Assembly (NCBI GenBank): GCA_964017235.1
Contig: OZ024929.1
Span: 162,735,609-162,799,608 of the forward strand
Length of the DNA stretch: 64,000 nt
Source of the DNA: Sabellastarte sp. h YS-2021
Taxonomy: Eukaryota > Annelida > Polychaeta > Sabellida > Sabellidae
Direction of reading: 5' to 3'
Shown piece after piece: positions 41,780 to 52,839 of this stretch. The stretch's first letter is position 1. Each line of letters opens with the position of its first letter. Under the pieces are notes generated by a model, which ran no database searches, was not told the origin of the DNA, and saw nothing but the letters and a program-made list of their open reading frames with translations. Both the position numbers and the translations under genes were made by a program.

Positions 41780-44700
41780 GATGCATCGTTGCAGTAAATG
41801 TCATAAAGTGTTAGTTCTGCTTATAACGTCAGGAGACATGAGTCTAAATGTGAGAGACTATGTACCAAGAAAAGACTGACCTGTTTGGTATGTAAAAAAA
41901 ACTTTAAGTGTCCCTTCAACAGGAAAAACCATGAAAAAACTGATTCTGATTCTGATCAGATTCACCTGTACACCAAATGGCGCCCTTTTCTTCTGACCAA
42001 CATCAGCTTTGATGTGTTTCCCACAGGTTTTCCACTGGGAGATGGATTGGTTCCAGACTTTGTTCTGAAAAACCACACTTTGATATACATGCACAAAAAC
42101 CGTCGCGGTGAAGAGTATAGGGATGATTTGTGTTTTTTCCCTTGTTTGGCTCAAGAAGAGCGGGTGCCAGCTTTGGTAGACCAGTGGCGTGCCTTTGGTG
42201 CTGATTCTGATCAGATTCACCTGTACATGATGCCAGAGTTAGAAAAATGATTTCAGAAAAATATAAATGTGCACGAATTGCTGGAAGAGGGCACAGTGGT
42301 GCCCCGATACTTGAGCTTGGGACATTATGATGAAGACATTCACTTGAACGTGTCGCAAAACCATCTGAGTTTGATTTTGAAAAGTATGCCAGAAATATGC
42401 CTGTGCATTTTGCCATAAAATGTTTCAGCAAAAATACCATTGGCAGAGTAAAAAGTTGGATTATGTAGGGGGTATTTACCAGCCACCATCTTTCTTTAGT
42501 GAGGAAATGAGGGACAGGGTAGGACACAAACCGTTTTTCCCCTGGTTTATTGTCTATGATTTTGAGGCCATGCTTTTACCCCAGCAATCCCACCAAGGAT
42601 CCATCAAATGGCAGACCAGACACCATCCCATCAGTGTGAGTGTATGTAGTAATGCTCCCTCTTATAGAGAATCCCAGTGTTTTGTGAGTGAGGATCTGAC
42701 TGAGCTGTTAACACAAATGGTGGATTACATGCGGGAAATTGCTTTTGAAATTTATGTCTTGGCTTCTCACGGGTGGGACGGTTTAGTACAAGAAGAAGAT
42801 TGGAGAAAGTACAAGCAAGAAGTACCCGTCTTGGGGTTTAATTCGGCCAAGTATGACATGAACTTGATCAAGAGTGAATTTACCAAAGTCTTGGGACTAC
42901 ACAAAACTAAAGACTATTTTGTGGTGAAGAAATCCAATCCGTACCTGTGTATTTCCAATGCCCAGTTTCATTTCTTAGACATTTCTCACTATTTAGCCCC
43001 GGGGTATAGCTATGCCAAATTTCTCAAGGCGTACCAAACAAAGGAGGGCAAGTTCTTCTTCCCCTATGAATGGTTTGACAGTGTGGATAAATTGGAATCT
43101 CCCAACCTTTCAGGCCTTTTATTCAAGTTTGAATCAAAAGAATACATTGGGAGACACCGAGGAGGAAGAGGAGCAAAACTACCAGTTTTTGCACAGGGTG
43201 TGGCACAGGGAAAACATGTCTAGCTTCAGAGATTTTTGATCTATTACAACAATTTAGATGTGGGACCTTTTGTGGAAGCCGTGGAAAAGATGCATATCTT
43301 TTACCAGTCCATGGACATTGATTATCTGAAAGAAACCATTTCTATCCTGGGAATAGCCAGAAAGTTTCTCTTTAAGGACACCAAAGCTTACTTTAGTCTC
43401 TTTGGACAGGAGGACAAGGATCTGTACTACACCATCAAGAAAAATATTGTGGGTGGTCCCTCCATTATTTTCACATGTTATCACCAGGTCGGAGAAACTT
43501 TGGTCAGGGGTAAAAAGGTGTGTCAAAATATTGTGGGTTATGACTGTAATGTTGTCTATTTATGGGGTATAGGAGAAGAGATGCCCACAGGCTATTTTAT
43601 GAGAAGAGACGCTCCCCACTTTAAACCCAAAGTGAACAGCAAGTATCTCCATATGTTTGCTTGGATGGACAGGGTGTCAGTAGAGCAGGAAGTGCATATT
43701 GCTCATAAACTTAATGCAGGAAAATAGCACAAGGATAGGACCCTATTTTTGTGATGGGTATGATGCTGTGAATAAAACCGTGTACGAATATGATGGGTGT
43801 TATTTCCATGGGCATCAGTGTTGACTCACAGTTGGGGCTTGGAAGAAAGATGCCAGAGGGATGGAAAAGAGGCAGCAATGCACCAAAGACAAGTTAGAGT
43901 ACCTGAAGACACAGGGGTACAAGGTGGTGGTCATGCCAGAGTGTTAAAAGTCCACTTTAGACGTGTATCTGCCCCCTTACTATCAACACCACAAGAGTGA
44001 TTTGGGAGAAGCACAAATTTTAGAGGATGTGAGAAAAGAAAATCTATACAGAATGGTTGAAGTGGATATTGAAGTGCCTGAATGTTTATGGGAACACTTT
44101 TCTGAGATGAGTCCCCTGTTTTGTACATATGCTGTTCCCTTTGAGGCGATTGGTGAGAAAATGCAAGCACATGTGGAGAAATACAACATGGACAAAAGAC
44201 CCAGAAAGCTGCAGGTGGGAGGAATGAAAGCCAAGAAACTCTTGCTGCTCACTTGTTTACTGAAATGGTATTTGGACCATGGTTTGCATGTGACCAAAAT
44301 CTATCAGATGATTGAGTTTTCTCCCCAAAGCTGTTCCGCGAGTCCAGAGAAAGCATCTCAGATGCCAAAAGAAAAGGGGATGAGAATTCAGAGAAACTGC
44401 TTCCGGGTGACACCATGAAATTGTTAGGTGAGATTGTTCATAACATTTGAAATTGTGTTTTTTATCAAAGCAGATGTAGTTGTTATTTAATGATTCTATT
44501 TTTATTTTCAGGCAACAGTGCCTATGGGAGCATGATCATGGACCAAGAAAAGCATCAGAAAATGGAATATGCTAAAGGGGACAGACAGATGGGAGTGAAG
44601 GTCAGCTTGCCCAACTTCAAGAACCTGTATTTGCTGGGAGATGATTTTGCAGAAATAGAACTGACCAAAGTCAGACAGAAACTGAATTTACCTGTGTAGA

Positions 44701-45330
44701 TTGGATTTGCCATCTTGCAGTATGCCAAGTTAAAAATGCTGGAGTGGTACTATGATTTCCTGGACGTGTTTGTAGACAGATGTGACTTTGAATACATTGA
44801 AATGGATACAGACAATGCCTATTTGGCCATCACAGCTCCTTCTTTGGAACAAGTGATTAAACCTGAGAAGTAAGTGGAATTTGACATGAGACTGTATGGA
44901 TCTTGTCACGACCAGATTCATCCAAACTCTTACTGGTTTCCCAGACAGTGTTGTGCCAAACACAAAGCCTTTGACAAACATTTGCCTAGACTGTTTAAAT
45001 TAGAGCAGGAGGGAGTGGTGATGGTGGCTCTGTGTTTAAAAAACGTATGTCTTGAGGGATTGTGAAGGAGTTGAAAAGACGGCTCTGAAAGGCAGGAACA
45101 AGAAATTTGTGTCCCAGTCCTTGGAGAAGTGTAAACAGGTGTTGACCTGCAGTCAACCTCTTTCTTCTACCAACAAGAGTTTTAGGGTGTACAACAATAC
45201 CATATTCACCTTTGAGCAAGAAAAAGCAGGATTTTCTAACTTTTACTGCAAGAGAGAGTTGAAAGACGATGTGTATACCAAGCCTTTGGATTTAGTGCTG
45301 AGTCAATGGGAAGATCTTTCTCCATTTTAA
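41780..45330 (+). pseudogene. protein-primed-type family-B DNA polymerase, broken
   Basis: Domains in order: two C2H2-like fingers (41787-41948, split by a frameshift); the 3'-5' exonuclease with DFEA at 42558-42569, FNSAKYD near 42837 and NNLD near 43244; a palm piece YDCN near 43543; an endonuclease-like insert with VYEYDGCYFHG near 43783; motif B NSAYG at 44514-44528, preceded by an apparent intron; motif C DTD at 44805-44813; and a typical C-terminal end at 45330. Breaks: stops at 42248, 43725, 43822, 43945, 44697, 44871 and 45063; frameshifts near 41830, 42400, 43225 and 44330. It would have copied the element from its inverted ends. Inactive as it stands. Confidence 0.85.
44428..44511 (+). 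other. apparent spliceosomal intron in polymerase motif B
   Basis: The 84-bp segment starts GTGAGATT and ends TTTTATTTTCAG. Its removal joins the two halves of the motif-B coding sequence in frame at a glycine codon (phase 1). It is AT-rich with a T-rich 3' tract. Confidence 0.75.
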
Positions 45331-45555
45331 CAGAACACACCGTCGTTTATCCCCTATTCACCTATTTCCACTGCAGGTGCAGATATGAACATATTCTCCC
45401 AGTACTTTGTGTCATGTAACAGAAAACTGCTCTAGCCTGCATTACATTAAGGAAACAAGAGGATGTGGCTTTTAGTGACATGCTGCAATCTCAAATCTGA
45501 AAAGCTGATAAAATTATTAAAGCATTGTTTTAGAATTGTACTGTATTGTGTAAAC
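45331..45555. other. 3' flank of the polymerase up to DIRS-C
   Basis: No ORF. It contains a possible polyadenylation stretch (AAAATTATTAAAGCATTG near 45510). Confidence 0.4.
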
Positions 45556-45806
45556 TTGTAAATTTTAATTACTTAAATGTAGCTTTTATAAGCTACAAGC
45601 TTACCATGTGGGACTTAATGCTGTTCTCGGGTTGCCACACCCGGGGCCAACATCTTAGAAAAAAAGATCGTTCTTGCTAGCCACCGGATACACTGCTAGT
45701 TGTCGTCACGTGATAACCTCTGACCTCTCGCCCTACTTTCTCGTTGAAATTTTCTAAAAACTACCCCTCAGCTGTAAACAGCGGGGAGGCAGGGTGGGAC
45801 TCTTCT

Positions 45807-45904
45807 AAGTCCCACATGGTAAGCTTGTAGTTTATAAAAGCTACATTTAAGTAATTAAAATTTACAATTTTATTACGCTACAATAGCTTACCATGTGGGA
45901 CTTA
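45807..45904. repeat. DIRS-C internal complementary region
   Basis: AAGTCCCACATGGTAAGCTT to CTTACCATGTGGGACTT. The first half is the reverse complement of the left end and the second half of the right end, so it equals the circle junction. Confidence 0.92.
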
Positions 45905-46331
45905 ATGCTGAATTCAACCGCCCGGTGGCGGGATTACAGCTGAGACTGGAAGATATGTCATTTTTTCTAAGATTTTGAATTAATATGTATAGAATAGTGC
46001 CAGAAATACCAGTCTGAGTCCCATTTACAGTGCCCCGATCCCGAAGACCGGGCCTGTAACAAGCCAAAAACCTAAATAAAATGAGAGACAGTGCAGAAAC
46101 TGTCTAGATGTTTGATTGTAGGACGGAAGTGCAGCAGTGCTCACTTCGAGGTCTAAGGGTCCCTGAGGGCCCTTCACTAGTGACTGACCAACCCATGGTT
46201 GGACATCTCATAAATTTTTTACAACCTGAATATGAGATTAATGACAACTAAATAAGTCCTTAATAGAAGTTACTTGATAACTGAAAAACAAAAATGACCT
46301 TACCCGTAACATCTTGAAGGTAAAGTAATAC

Positions 46332-47420
46332 CTAGATCCTGGGAGAGACTCCTGAAGACTTGGTTGTAGCGGATGTGCCCCCCCCCCTTTTTTCTTTTTG
46401 AGGACAACTGGTCTGAGGGGAAGGATCTAGGACTTGTTGTGCCGCCACTACGGGTCCCAGATACATATTGTTGTCGGTGCCCGACCAAGTAAGGTCTTTT
46501 AGGTAAAAATTTGTAAATGTGTTGTGAGCTTTCCAGTGACAGGCTTGCATGATTTGGTCCACCGATACCCCACTGTAAAAGGCCTTAAAGGCCGCGAAGG
46601 CCCGGATGTCATGCGTTTTGACTTGGACCAAGTCCAAGGCTGGTTGATCTGCTTGTTTGTAACAAAGTAGGATGGTTTGTTTCAACCATGAAGAGAGAGT
46701 AGCGGGTCTGATGTCTGAGGTATGTCCTTTCTTAAAGGAGATGAAAAGGAGAGAACGAGACCCTCTCAGGTCTTTGTTCGGTCCAAATAAAACCTCAGGG
46801 CCCGCACGGGACACAGGGTCCTGTCTTCCTTAAATTGTCTATCTACAATGGTAGTCAAAGCAGGAATAGTCACTGGAGATACACTTTGAGAACCTTCTCT
46901 TGCTAGTTGGTTTTTGGCTATGAAATCAGAAGAAGGGAACAAGGCAACCTTTTCCCATTGGCCTAGATTAGATACTTGTTTGCGACCCAGGCATGGATTT
47001 CGCTGCGGCGCTCGCCGGAGGCCAAAGCTAGCAAGAAAGCAGTTTTAGAGTAAGATGTTTGAGGTCTGTGTCTTTCATGGGCTCAAATGGTGCTTTTGTG
47101 AGCTCGTTGAGGACAACAGAAAGGTTCCACTTGGGTAAATTTCTGGAACTTTTGGGATGATCCCTGTGAAAACTGGAGAGTAACCTATGAAGGTCTGCAT
47201 TGTGTGCAACATGTTGGGCCCAAAGTGTCAAGGATTGCAGTCCTGTAACCATCAAAGGTCGAGGGGCGCCTGTTTAGGTCTTGGTACAGGTACATGAAAA
47301 AATCTGAGATTTGTTTCACAGATGGAGTGGAGAAATCCACCGAATTTTCTCTGCACCATTTTTCAAATAGGGACCACTTGACTTGTAGATGGTCCTTGTT
47401 GAAGACCGCTGAGGGGCAGC
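46332..47420 (-). pseudogene. DIRS-C tyrosine recombinase, frameshifted
   Basis: Minus pieces: 46814-46332 with KTHDIRAFAAFKAF (His-x-x-Arg) and QACHWKAHNTFTNFYLKDL (His, Tyr); near 46995 GERRSEIHAW (Arg); 47255-47028 with LPKWNLSVVLNELTKAPFE; and the N-terminal part to about 47420. At least three frameshifts separate them. All catalytic residues are still encoded. A 10-C run lies near the C-terminus. Confidence 0.85.
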
Positions 47421-49120
47421 AATTCTCTCTGCCACCTCCACAGAGAAGCCTTGTTCTTGGAGTTGTCCGCTCCTAGACACCAGGCGTGTAGGTTCAGGTG
47501 CTGGGGGTTGTTGTGGAACACATACCTGTAGGACTGTTGAGTAGGGTCGTTGACACTGGGAGTTGTAGTGGGATCTCTGTTGAGAGCTGCACTAGGTCCC
47601 AAAACCAGGGCATCCCTGGCCAGCCTGGGGCTATTACGATGATCAGACAAAAACATTGCCTGATCTTTTGGATCACCTTGTGAAGGAGCCGAAGGAGGGT
47701 ACGCCTAGGCCGTGAGGTTGGTCCAGTTTGTGTTTAGAGCATCTATGTCCCAGGCCCTTGGGTCTGGGATAGGAGACATGTACAGTGAGAGCTTGTGGTT
47801 CAGATGAGTGGCAAATAAGTCTACATGAGGTGTGAACCACTTCTGGCAGATCTGTTTGAACACCTATGGGTGAAGAGACCATTCTGTTGACTGTACTTGG
47901 TTGGACCTGGACAGTAGGTCGGCCATCACATTCAGACACCCTAGAACGTGCCTGGCTTTCAATGTTATGAGGTAGTGATGGCCCCAGGTCGTGATCTTCC
48001 ACAGGAGAGCGCACATCTCTGCTGAGTGTGTTTCTCCTTGTTGTTGATGTAGGCTACCACTGTTGAGTTGTCCATCGCAACTAACACTGTTTGATTCTGG
48101 CACTGGTCCTTGAAGTCTCGAAGGGCCAGGGAGACCGCCTTCAATTCTAGGACATATATGTGTAGCCTTTTTTCCCGATCTGACCACAGATCCTTTGTGG
48201 AATTTTTGGTCTAAGTGAGCGCCCCAACCTTCGTGTGAGGTGTCGGTAAAGAGTTGGATGCTGTGGTGTTTGGGATGAAGGTCTGCACCTTTCATCACGT
48301 TTGAGGGATTTTGCCACCAATCTAGGTGGGCTGCAATGGCTTCTGTCCAAGGAAGGAGGTTGTCCAGCGACTGAGGATATCTCCAGTGCTCCTTGAGATG
48401 AAACTGAAAGGGCTTCCTGTGAGGGCGTCCCTCCGGGACCATTTTCTCCGTTGAGGCTAGCAACCCAATTAGAGACATCAAACATCTTGCAGTCAAAACA
48501 CGTTTTGACTTGAGTAGTAGGATCAAATCCTGAAGTTTGAGCCATCTCTCTTGAGTGGGTTTTACAATTGCTGAATCTAGGTGGTATTTGTAGCCCATGA
48601 ACGAAAAAACACCTGAGTAGGTTTCAGTTCTGATTTTTTTTTTGATATATTATCCACCCCAAGGACTGAGTTAGGTCTACCACTGTCTATGTGTTCACTT
48701 GGGCTTCCTCCTGAGACTAGGACCTGATCAGCCAGTCGTCCAGGTATTGGTGAATTCTGAGTCCTCTTGAGAGGGCCATTAGTTTCACTTCCTTTACGAT
48801 CATTGTAAAGACCTGGGGGGATGTGGTTAATCCGAATGGGAGGGAGGTGAATTGGAACACCTGTGACTTGTAGCAAAACCTTAGGTATTTCCTTGAGTTT
48901 GGATGGATGGGGATGTGTAGGTAAGTGTCCGATAGGTCTATCGACGATACCCACTCCCCTGGAATCAGGGAGGTCCTGAAGGACTCTGGAGTTTCCATTT
49001 TGAACTTTTCTACGTGTAGAAAAGTGTTGAGCCTGTTTAGGTCTATGACTGGCCTCCACCTTAGGTGAGGCTTGGTACTAGGAACAGGCGACTGTAAAAC
49101 CCGAGAGATTTTACATTTTC
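47421..49120 (-). pseudogene. DIRS-C RT-RNase H-MT-like polyprotein, broken
   Basis: The MT-like part (47500-47860) keeps FPP-type and APGWPGMPWFWDL sequences. RNase H (47864-48300) keeps HSIQLFTDTSHEGWGAHLDQ and DNST-like residues in shifted frames. RT keeps VKPTQERWLKLQDL, SLPFGLTTSPQVFTM and HQYLDDWLIRS (48717-48998). Several frameshifts; a TTTTTTTTT slip near 48637. Confidence 0.85.
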
Positions 49121-51540
49121 CACCCTTCCTATTGCGTTCTTTGACAGAAGAGACTGGATACAGAGGCCAGGACTTGGTCTTTGAAGGGCCTTGTATTCTG
49201 ACCGGGTCAGAAGTCTGACTGGACTTGGATTGAAAAGAATGACAGGATTTGTTTGCCAGTCTTATCTGAAAGAACGGAGAACTCCTACTGGTGGACTGAG
49301 AGAGGCTGGAGGAGTCATTGGGGGGAAGGGTTTTTATACCCTCGTCCCCTGGAGTGGGTCGAGAGACCTTGGAGCCTCGGCTACTCGATTTCCCCCTACC
49401 TGGGGAAAATGATGGATACTGCTAGGGATGGAATGACCCCCATTGGGGTGGTTCCTGTAGGAGCCTCTAGATGTGGGGAATTGGAAAGGGTTGATTAATA
49501 GGGCCTAAACCCTAAGTGTTATTACAGGTGCCTTGATGAGGGACTCCTGTCCCTCCTAAAGTAGTTGTGAATGGGGAACTTTAAGATCTAAAGATCCAGT
49601 ATCTCACCTGAATTCACCATACCCCTTCTGAGCTTATATGCACCATGGAATTGAGTTTGACCTGTCTGGAGGTAGCCATGCTACTGTCTTAACATATATA
49701 TATGTAACCAGGTTATATTGAGGAGAACCTAGTGAAGAGCAGCCTGAAGCTCAACTCTTGCTGACCAGAAGGGGAGGAGGGGCTTACCCAAGGAGGCCCC
49801 TAAGGAGATACAAATTTGAAAACTTGTTCCATTTTAAGGGAAATTAAACGGCCCAAGTTCCTGTTGGCCTAGTAAATCATTCAGAGTCCAGACTGTGGAG
49901 GATCTAGGCATAAATTCCCTGGGGGCAGGGAGGTTAAAAAAACTGCCTAAGTTTCAATGTCCTCAAAAATTGTTTAGGGTTAAGTCAGGCAACCTACTTC
50001 CCTAAAATACAGAGCCAGGACTGAATGAAGGACCTTGTTTAGAAGGCCTCTTGGGCTTGAGGACTTGGACTTGAACTTGGACCCAAGCCTCCAGTAGGTG
50101 ATATTTACTGCCAGGCTGGTGAAACTATTAGTCCAAGTGTGTGTTAGAATTGTTCAGAGTTCTGATCTGGAACCATCATCCGAACATCAGATTTAAGATC
50201 TGATCATCCGAGGATTAGATCTAGATACAATCATCCGAGCATCGGATTTTAGATTAGATCATCCGAGCATTGGAACTTAGTGTGACATCCGACCATCCGA
50301 TGGAGAAGCAGACATCCGAGCCTCGGATCTGATATCTGAGCATCGGGTCTAGATGCAATGAAAATCCGAGTATCAAATCATACTTGGAATACTGCATCCG
50401 ATTTTCGGATGCAGTAAAATCTCGGATGAACTAAGATCTTATCTGAATTTAAGCAGGGATCTGATCCACCCTGGAGAAAGAAGTTGGATATTATAATTTC
50501 TATGTAAGCTTTCCTTAAGGTAAGCTTCGATGTAAGCTTTGTCTTTCCTTCTTGAAGGAACTACACAACTAGATTTACGTAAGTAAATCTACTGTGACAC
50601 AAGGTCACCTGCCCCACCCGCCTCACTGCAGGTAGGGTTAGTTGTGAGATAAGGAAAGCAGAAATTACACAGAATTTTATTAAATAACATAGAATCTAAA
50701 GAAAACAAGAAATTATAATTTAAAACTGGATGAATTAAAATATAATTAAAATAATGGGTAACCAAGGTTACCTTGTGGTCCAAAGAGACACGTAATGTCT
50801 AGACGATTAATGAAGAATTCTATTCCTGTTTATTTAAGTATTAACCTTATAAATGGTCAATAATACAGGAAAGAAGGGATAAAATATATTATTTTATTTT
50901 ATTTTATTTATAAATGTACTGTAAGAAACCCGCGTCTCTCAGCACATGCGGTCTAGACGTGACGTCATCACAGGGGTTTCCCCGAGGATTCCCCCAGTTA
51001 GAATCGTGCTTTATATAAAATTTTAACCCTTAAAATGGACCAATAGAGTAGAAGAACGGGGATAAACCGTTGCAAAATTTATTTTATTAGATTTCAACAG
51101 GCATATATTCCTGTATATAAACTACCTACGCGAGACGTGCAAATTGCAAGAAATGCTGTCTCGATAAAAAACTGGAAGTGGTTTCAATTATTTCACTCGA
51201 CAAGGACTCATTTGTGTTACATTTATACACTTTTAAACCCTAAAAATGGTCAAATAATGAAGCAGATAGGGCTACATATTTTATTTTATTTTATTTAACT
51301 GACAGGCATATATATATATCCTGTAATAGAAACCACATGAACGAGTCGCCATTGCTTTACAACGTGAACCCGGAAGTGGACTTCCGTTGTAAAATATGGT
51401 AAAGATACTTATCTGAGCTATGAAAAGACATCGAATTGTGATTCTATGCAATAAAATAAGGAAACTGGTGTAGTTTCCATATCCAAGAATAAGTATATCC
51501 TTGTAAAAATGAAAATAATATTCCTTGTAAAATAAAGCAT
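49121..51540 (-). pseudogene. DIRS-C gag region, decayed
   Basis: No long ORF. At 50160-50440 ATCCGAGCATCGGAT-like units repeat (Ser-Asp coding on the minus strand). 50880-51540 is the leader, with TTTTATTTTATTTTA stretches and the sequence that is split by the LINE in DIRS-B. Confidence 0.65.
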
Positions 51541-51819
51541 TGTAATTCGCATGGCCAACGAGAAAGTAGGGCGAGAGGTCAGAGGTTATCACGTGACGAC
51601 AACTAGCAGTGTATCCGGTGGCTAACAAGAACTGTCTTTTTTTCTAAGACGTTGGCCCCGGGTGTGGCAACCCGAGAACAGCATTAAGTCCCACATGGTA
51701 AGCTATTGTAGCGTAATAAAAATGTACATTTTAAACCTATAAAGTAAGTGTTTATTTTTATATTACATGGTACTTACTTCAATAAAGGTTATTTATGCAA
51801 GAGGAGGTAATATGAGTAT

Positions 51820-52115
51820 TTGAGTAAAGAGGTGGAAGCAGAGGGAGGGAGGGAGGAGGAGGAGGGATATGAGAAAGTAGAAGGAGGATGGAGGAGGAGT
51901 ATTATGCAAGAGGAGGAGGAGGGAGGTGGAATATGAGAGAGGAGGAGAAGGGAGGAGGAAGAGGAGGGAGGAGGAATATCAAAGAGGAGGAGTGAGGGGG
52001 AATATAAGAGAGGAGGGGGAGGGAGGAGGAATATGAGGAAAGAGGATTGATAGGGGTAATATAAGGAGGAATATAGGAGAGGAGGAGGAATATGAAGAGG
52101 AGCAGGAGGAGTTGA
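51820..52115. repeat. (GGA)n-rich purine tract, ~300 bp
   Basis: GAGGAGGAGGGAGGAATATG-type units repeat irregularly. It would form a purine strand opposite the pyrimidine tract at 40690-40785, in inverted orientation within the Polinton-like unit, but much longer. Confidence 0.85.
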
Positions 52116-52556
52116 CCATCCCTGCAATGTAGACAACATTATTTATTTTATGCTATAACGTTGAAGAGATTTTGCAAAAGTTTCATCATACAATAAATAA
52201 TCAAGCATATTTTGTGTTAATAACTCAGTTTCAATAAAATTATGTATGTCATACTTAAGCGTTTATAATGCTTTTTTATCAGTTTTCATGTTTTAATGAA
52301 ATCGCTAAATGTAAATCGTAGTTTTCTTATGACGTCACAAAAGTCACGTCATCATTTCATGACATATTTTCAGCTGTAGCGTTTTCAATTTTTTTATTAA
52401 TTTCAAAATGTTGAGCTACATCACTTATTTAAAGGAATGGAATAATTGCTTTGACTTTTTGTCAGAGCCATTTTATTTTGCTGTGCTGCTCTGTTTTTCA
52501 ACAGAAGACTTAAGACTAGTGGTTAAACTATCTCCTGACAGATTGGAATTCGATAG
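52116..52556. other. AT-rich interior of the Polinton-like unit
   Basis: No gene. ATGACGTCACAAAAGTCACGTCATC near 52330 holds two overlapping CRE-like sites. Confidence 0.4.
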
Positions 52557-52787
52557 GAATTCAATTTAAGTTGGTTTGATGACATTGAGTCGTTGGTGGA
52601 TTTCTATCATGAAAATTATTTGTACGATTGGATGAGCAGCACAGTGATGAGACTGAAATTGAAGAGGGTGGTCTACAACTGCGTTCTTTTCCTTCAGTAT
52701 CTTGCGGGAGTGGCTTTGAAAAAAAATCATCTGTCCATTCCTTATTCTCATTTACAAAATGTGATGAGCTCAAGACCAAAGAAGTGA
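52557..52787 (+). CDS. small unrecognised ORF inside the right arm
   Basis: 76 codons follow a TAG at 52554, without an ATG until residue 37, ending at a stop at 52785. The peptide is not repetitive (FDDIESLVDFYHENYLYDW, then RVVYNCVLFLQYLAGVALKK with one hydrophobic segment). It may be the last exon or a relic of another gene of the Polinton-like unit. No homology was recognised. Confidence 0.25.
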   Translation, partial: EFNLSWFDDIESLVDFYHENYLYDWMSSTVMRLKLKRVVYNCVLFLQYLAGVALKKNHLSIPYSHLQNVMSSRPKK

Positions 52788-52839
52788 TAGCTTGAAATAT
52801 TCAAGGGGAATTTTTATTCCCCACCATTTTTTATTCCCT

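Larger units (their letters stand above)
45556..51721 (-). mobile_element. DIRS-C: complete but decayed DIRS element nested in the Polinton-like unit
   Basis: The left end (TGTAAATTTTAATTACTTAA at 45557) and right end (GCGTAATAAAA at ~51711-51721) are exactly the two parts joined in the internal complementary region at 45807-45904. The inverted repeats 45595-45760 and 51540-51700 are near identical (CCGGATACACTGCTAG). Coding sense is minus: gag, RT-RH-MT, YR. Frameshifts and stops occur in each. It is the closest relative of DIRS-B and keeps the empty site of the LINE found there. Confidence 0.92.

Noticed and set aside
42003-42527. 174-codon minus-strand ORF
   Set aside because: Antisense to the polymerase pseudogene, whose own frame has clear motifs.
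51789-52139. 116-codon minus-strand Ser/Pro-rich ORF
   Set aside because: Translation of the (GGA)n purine tract; low complexity only.
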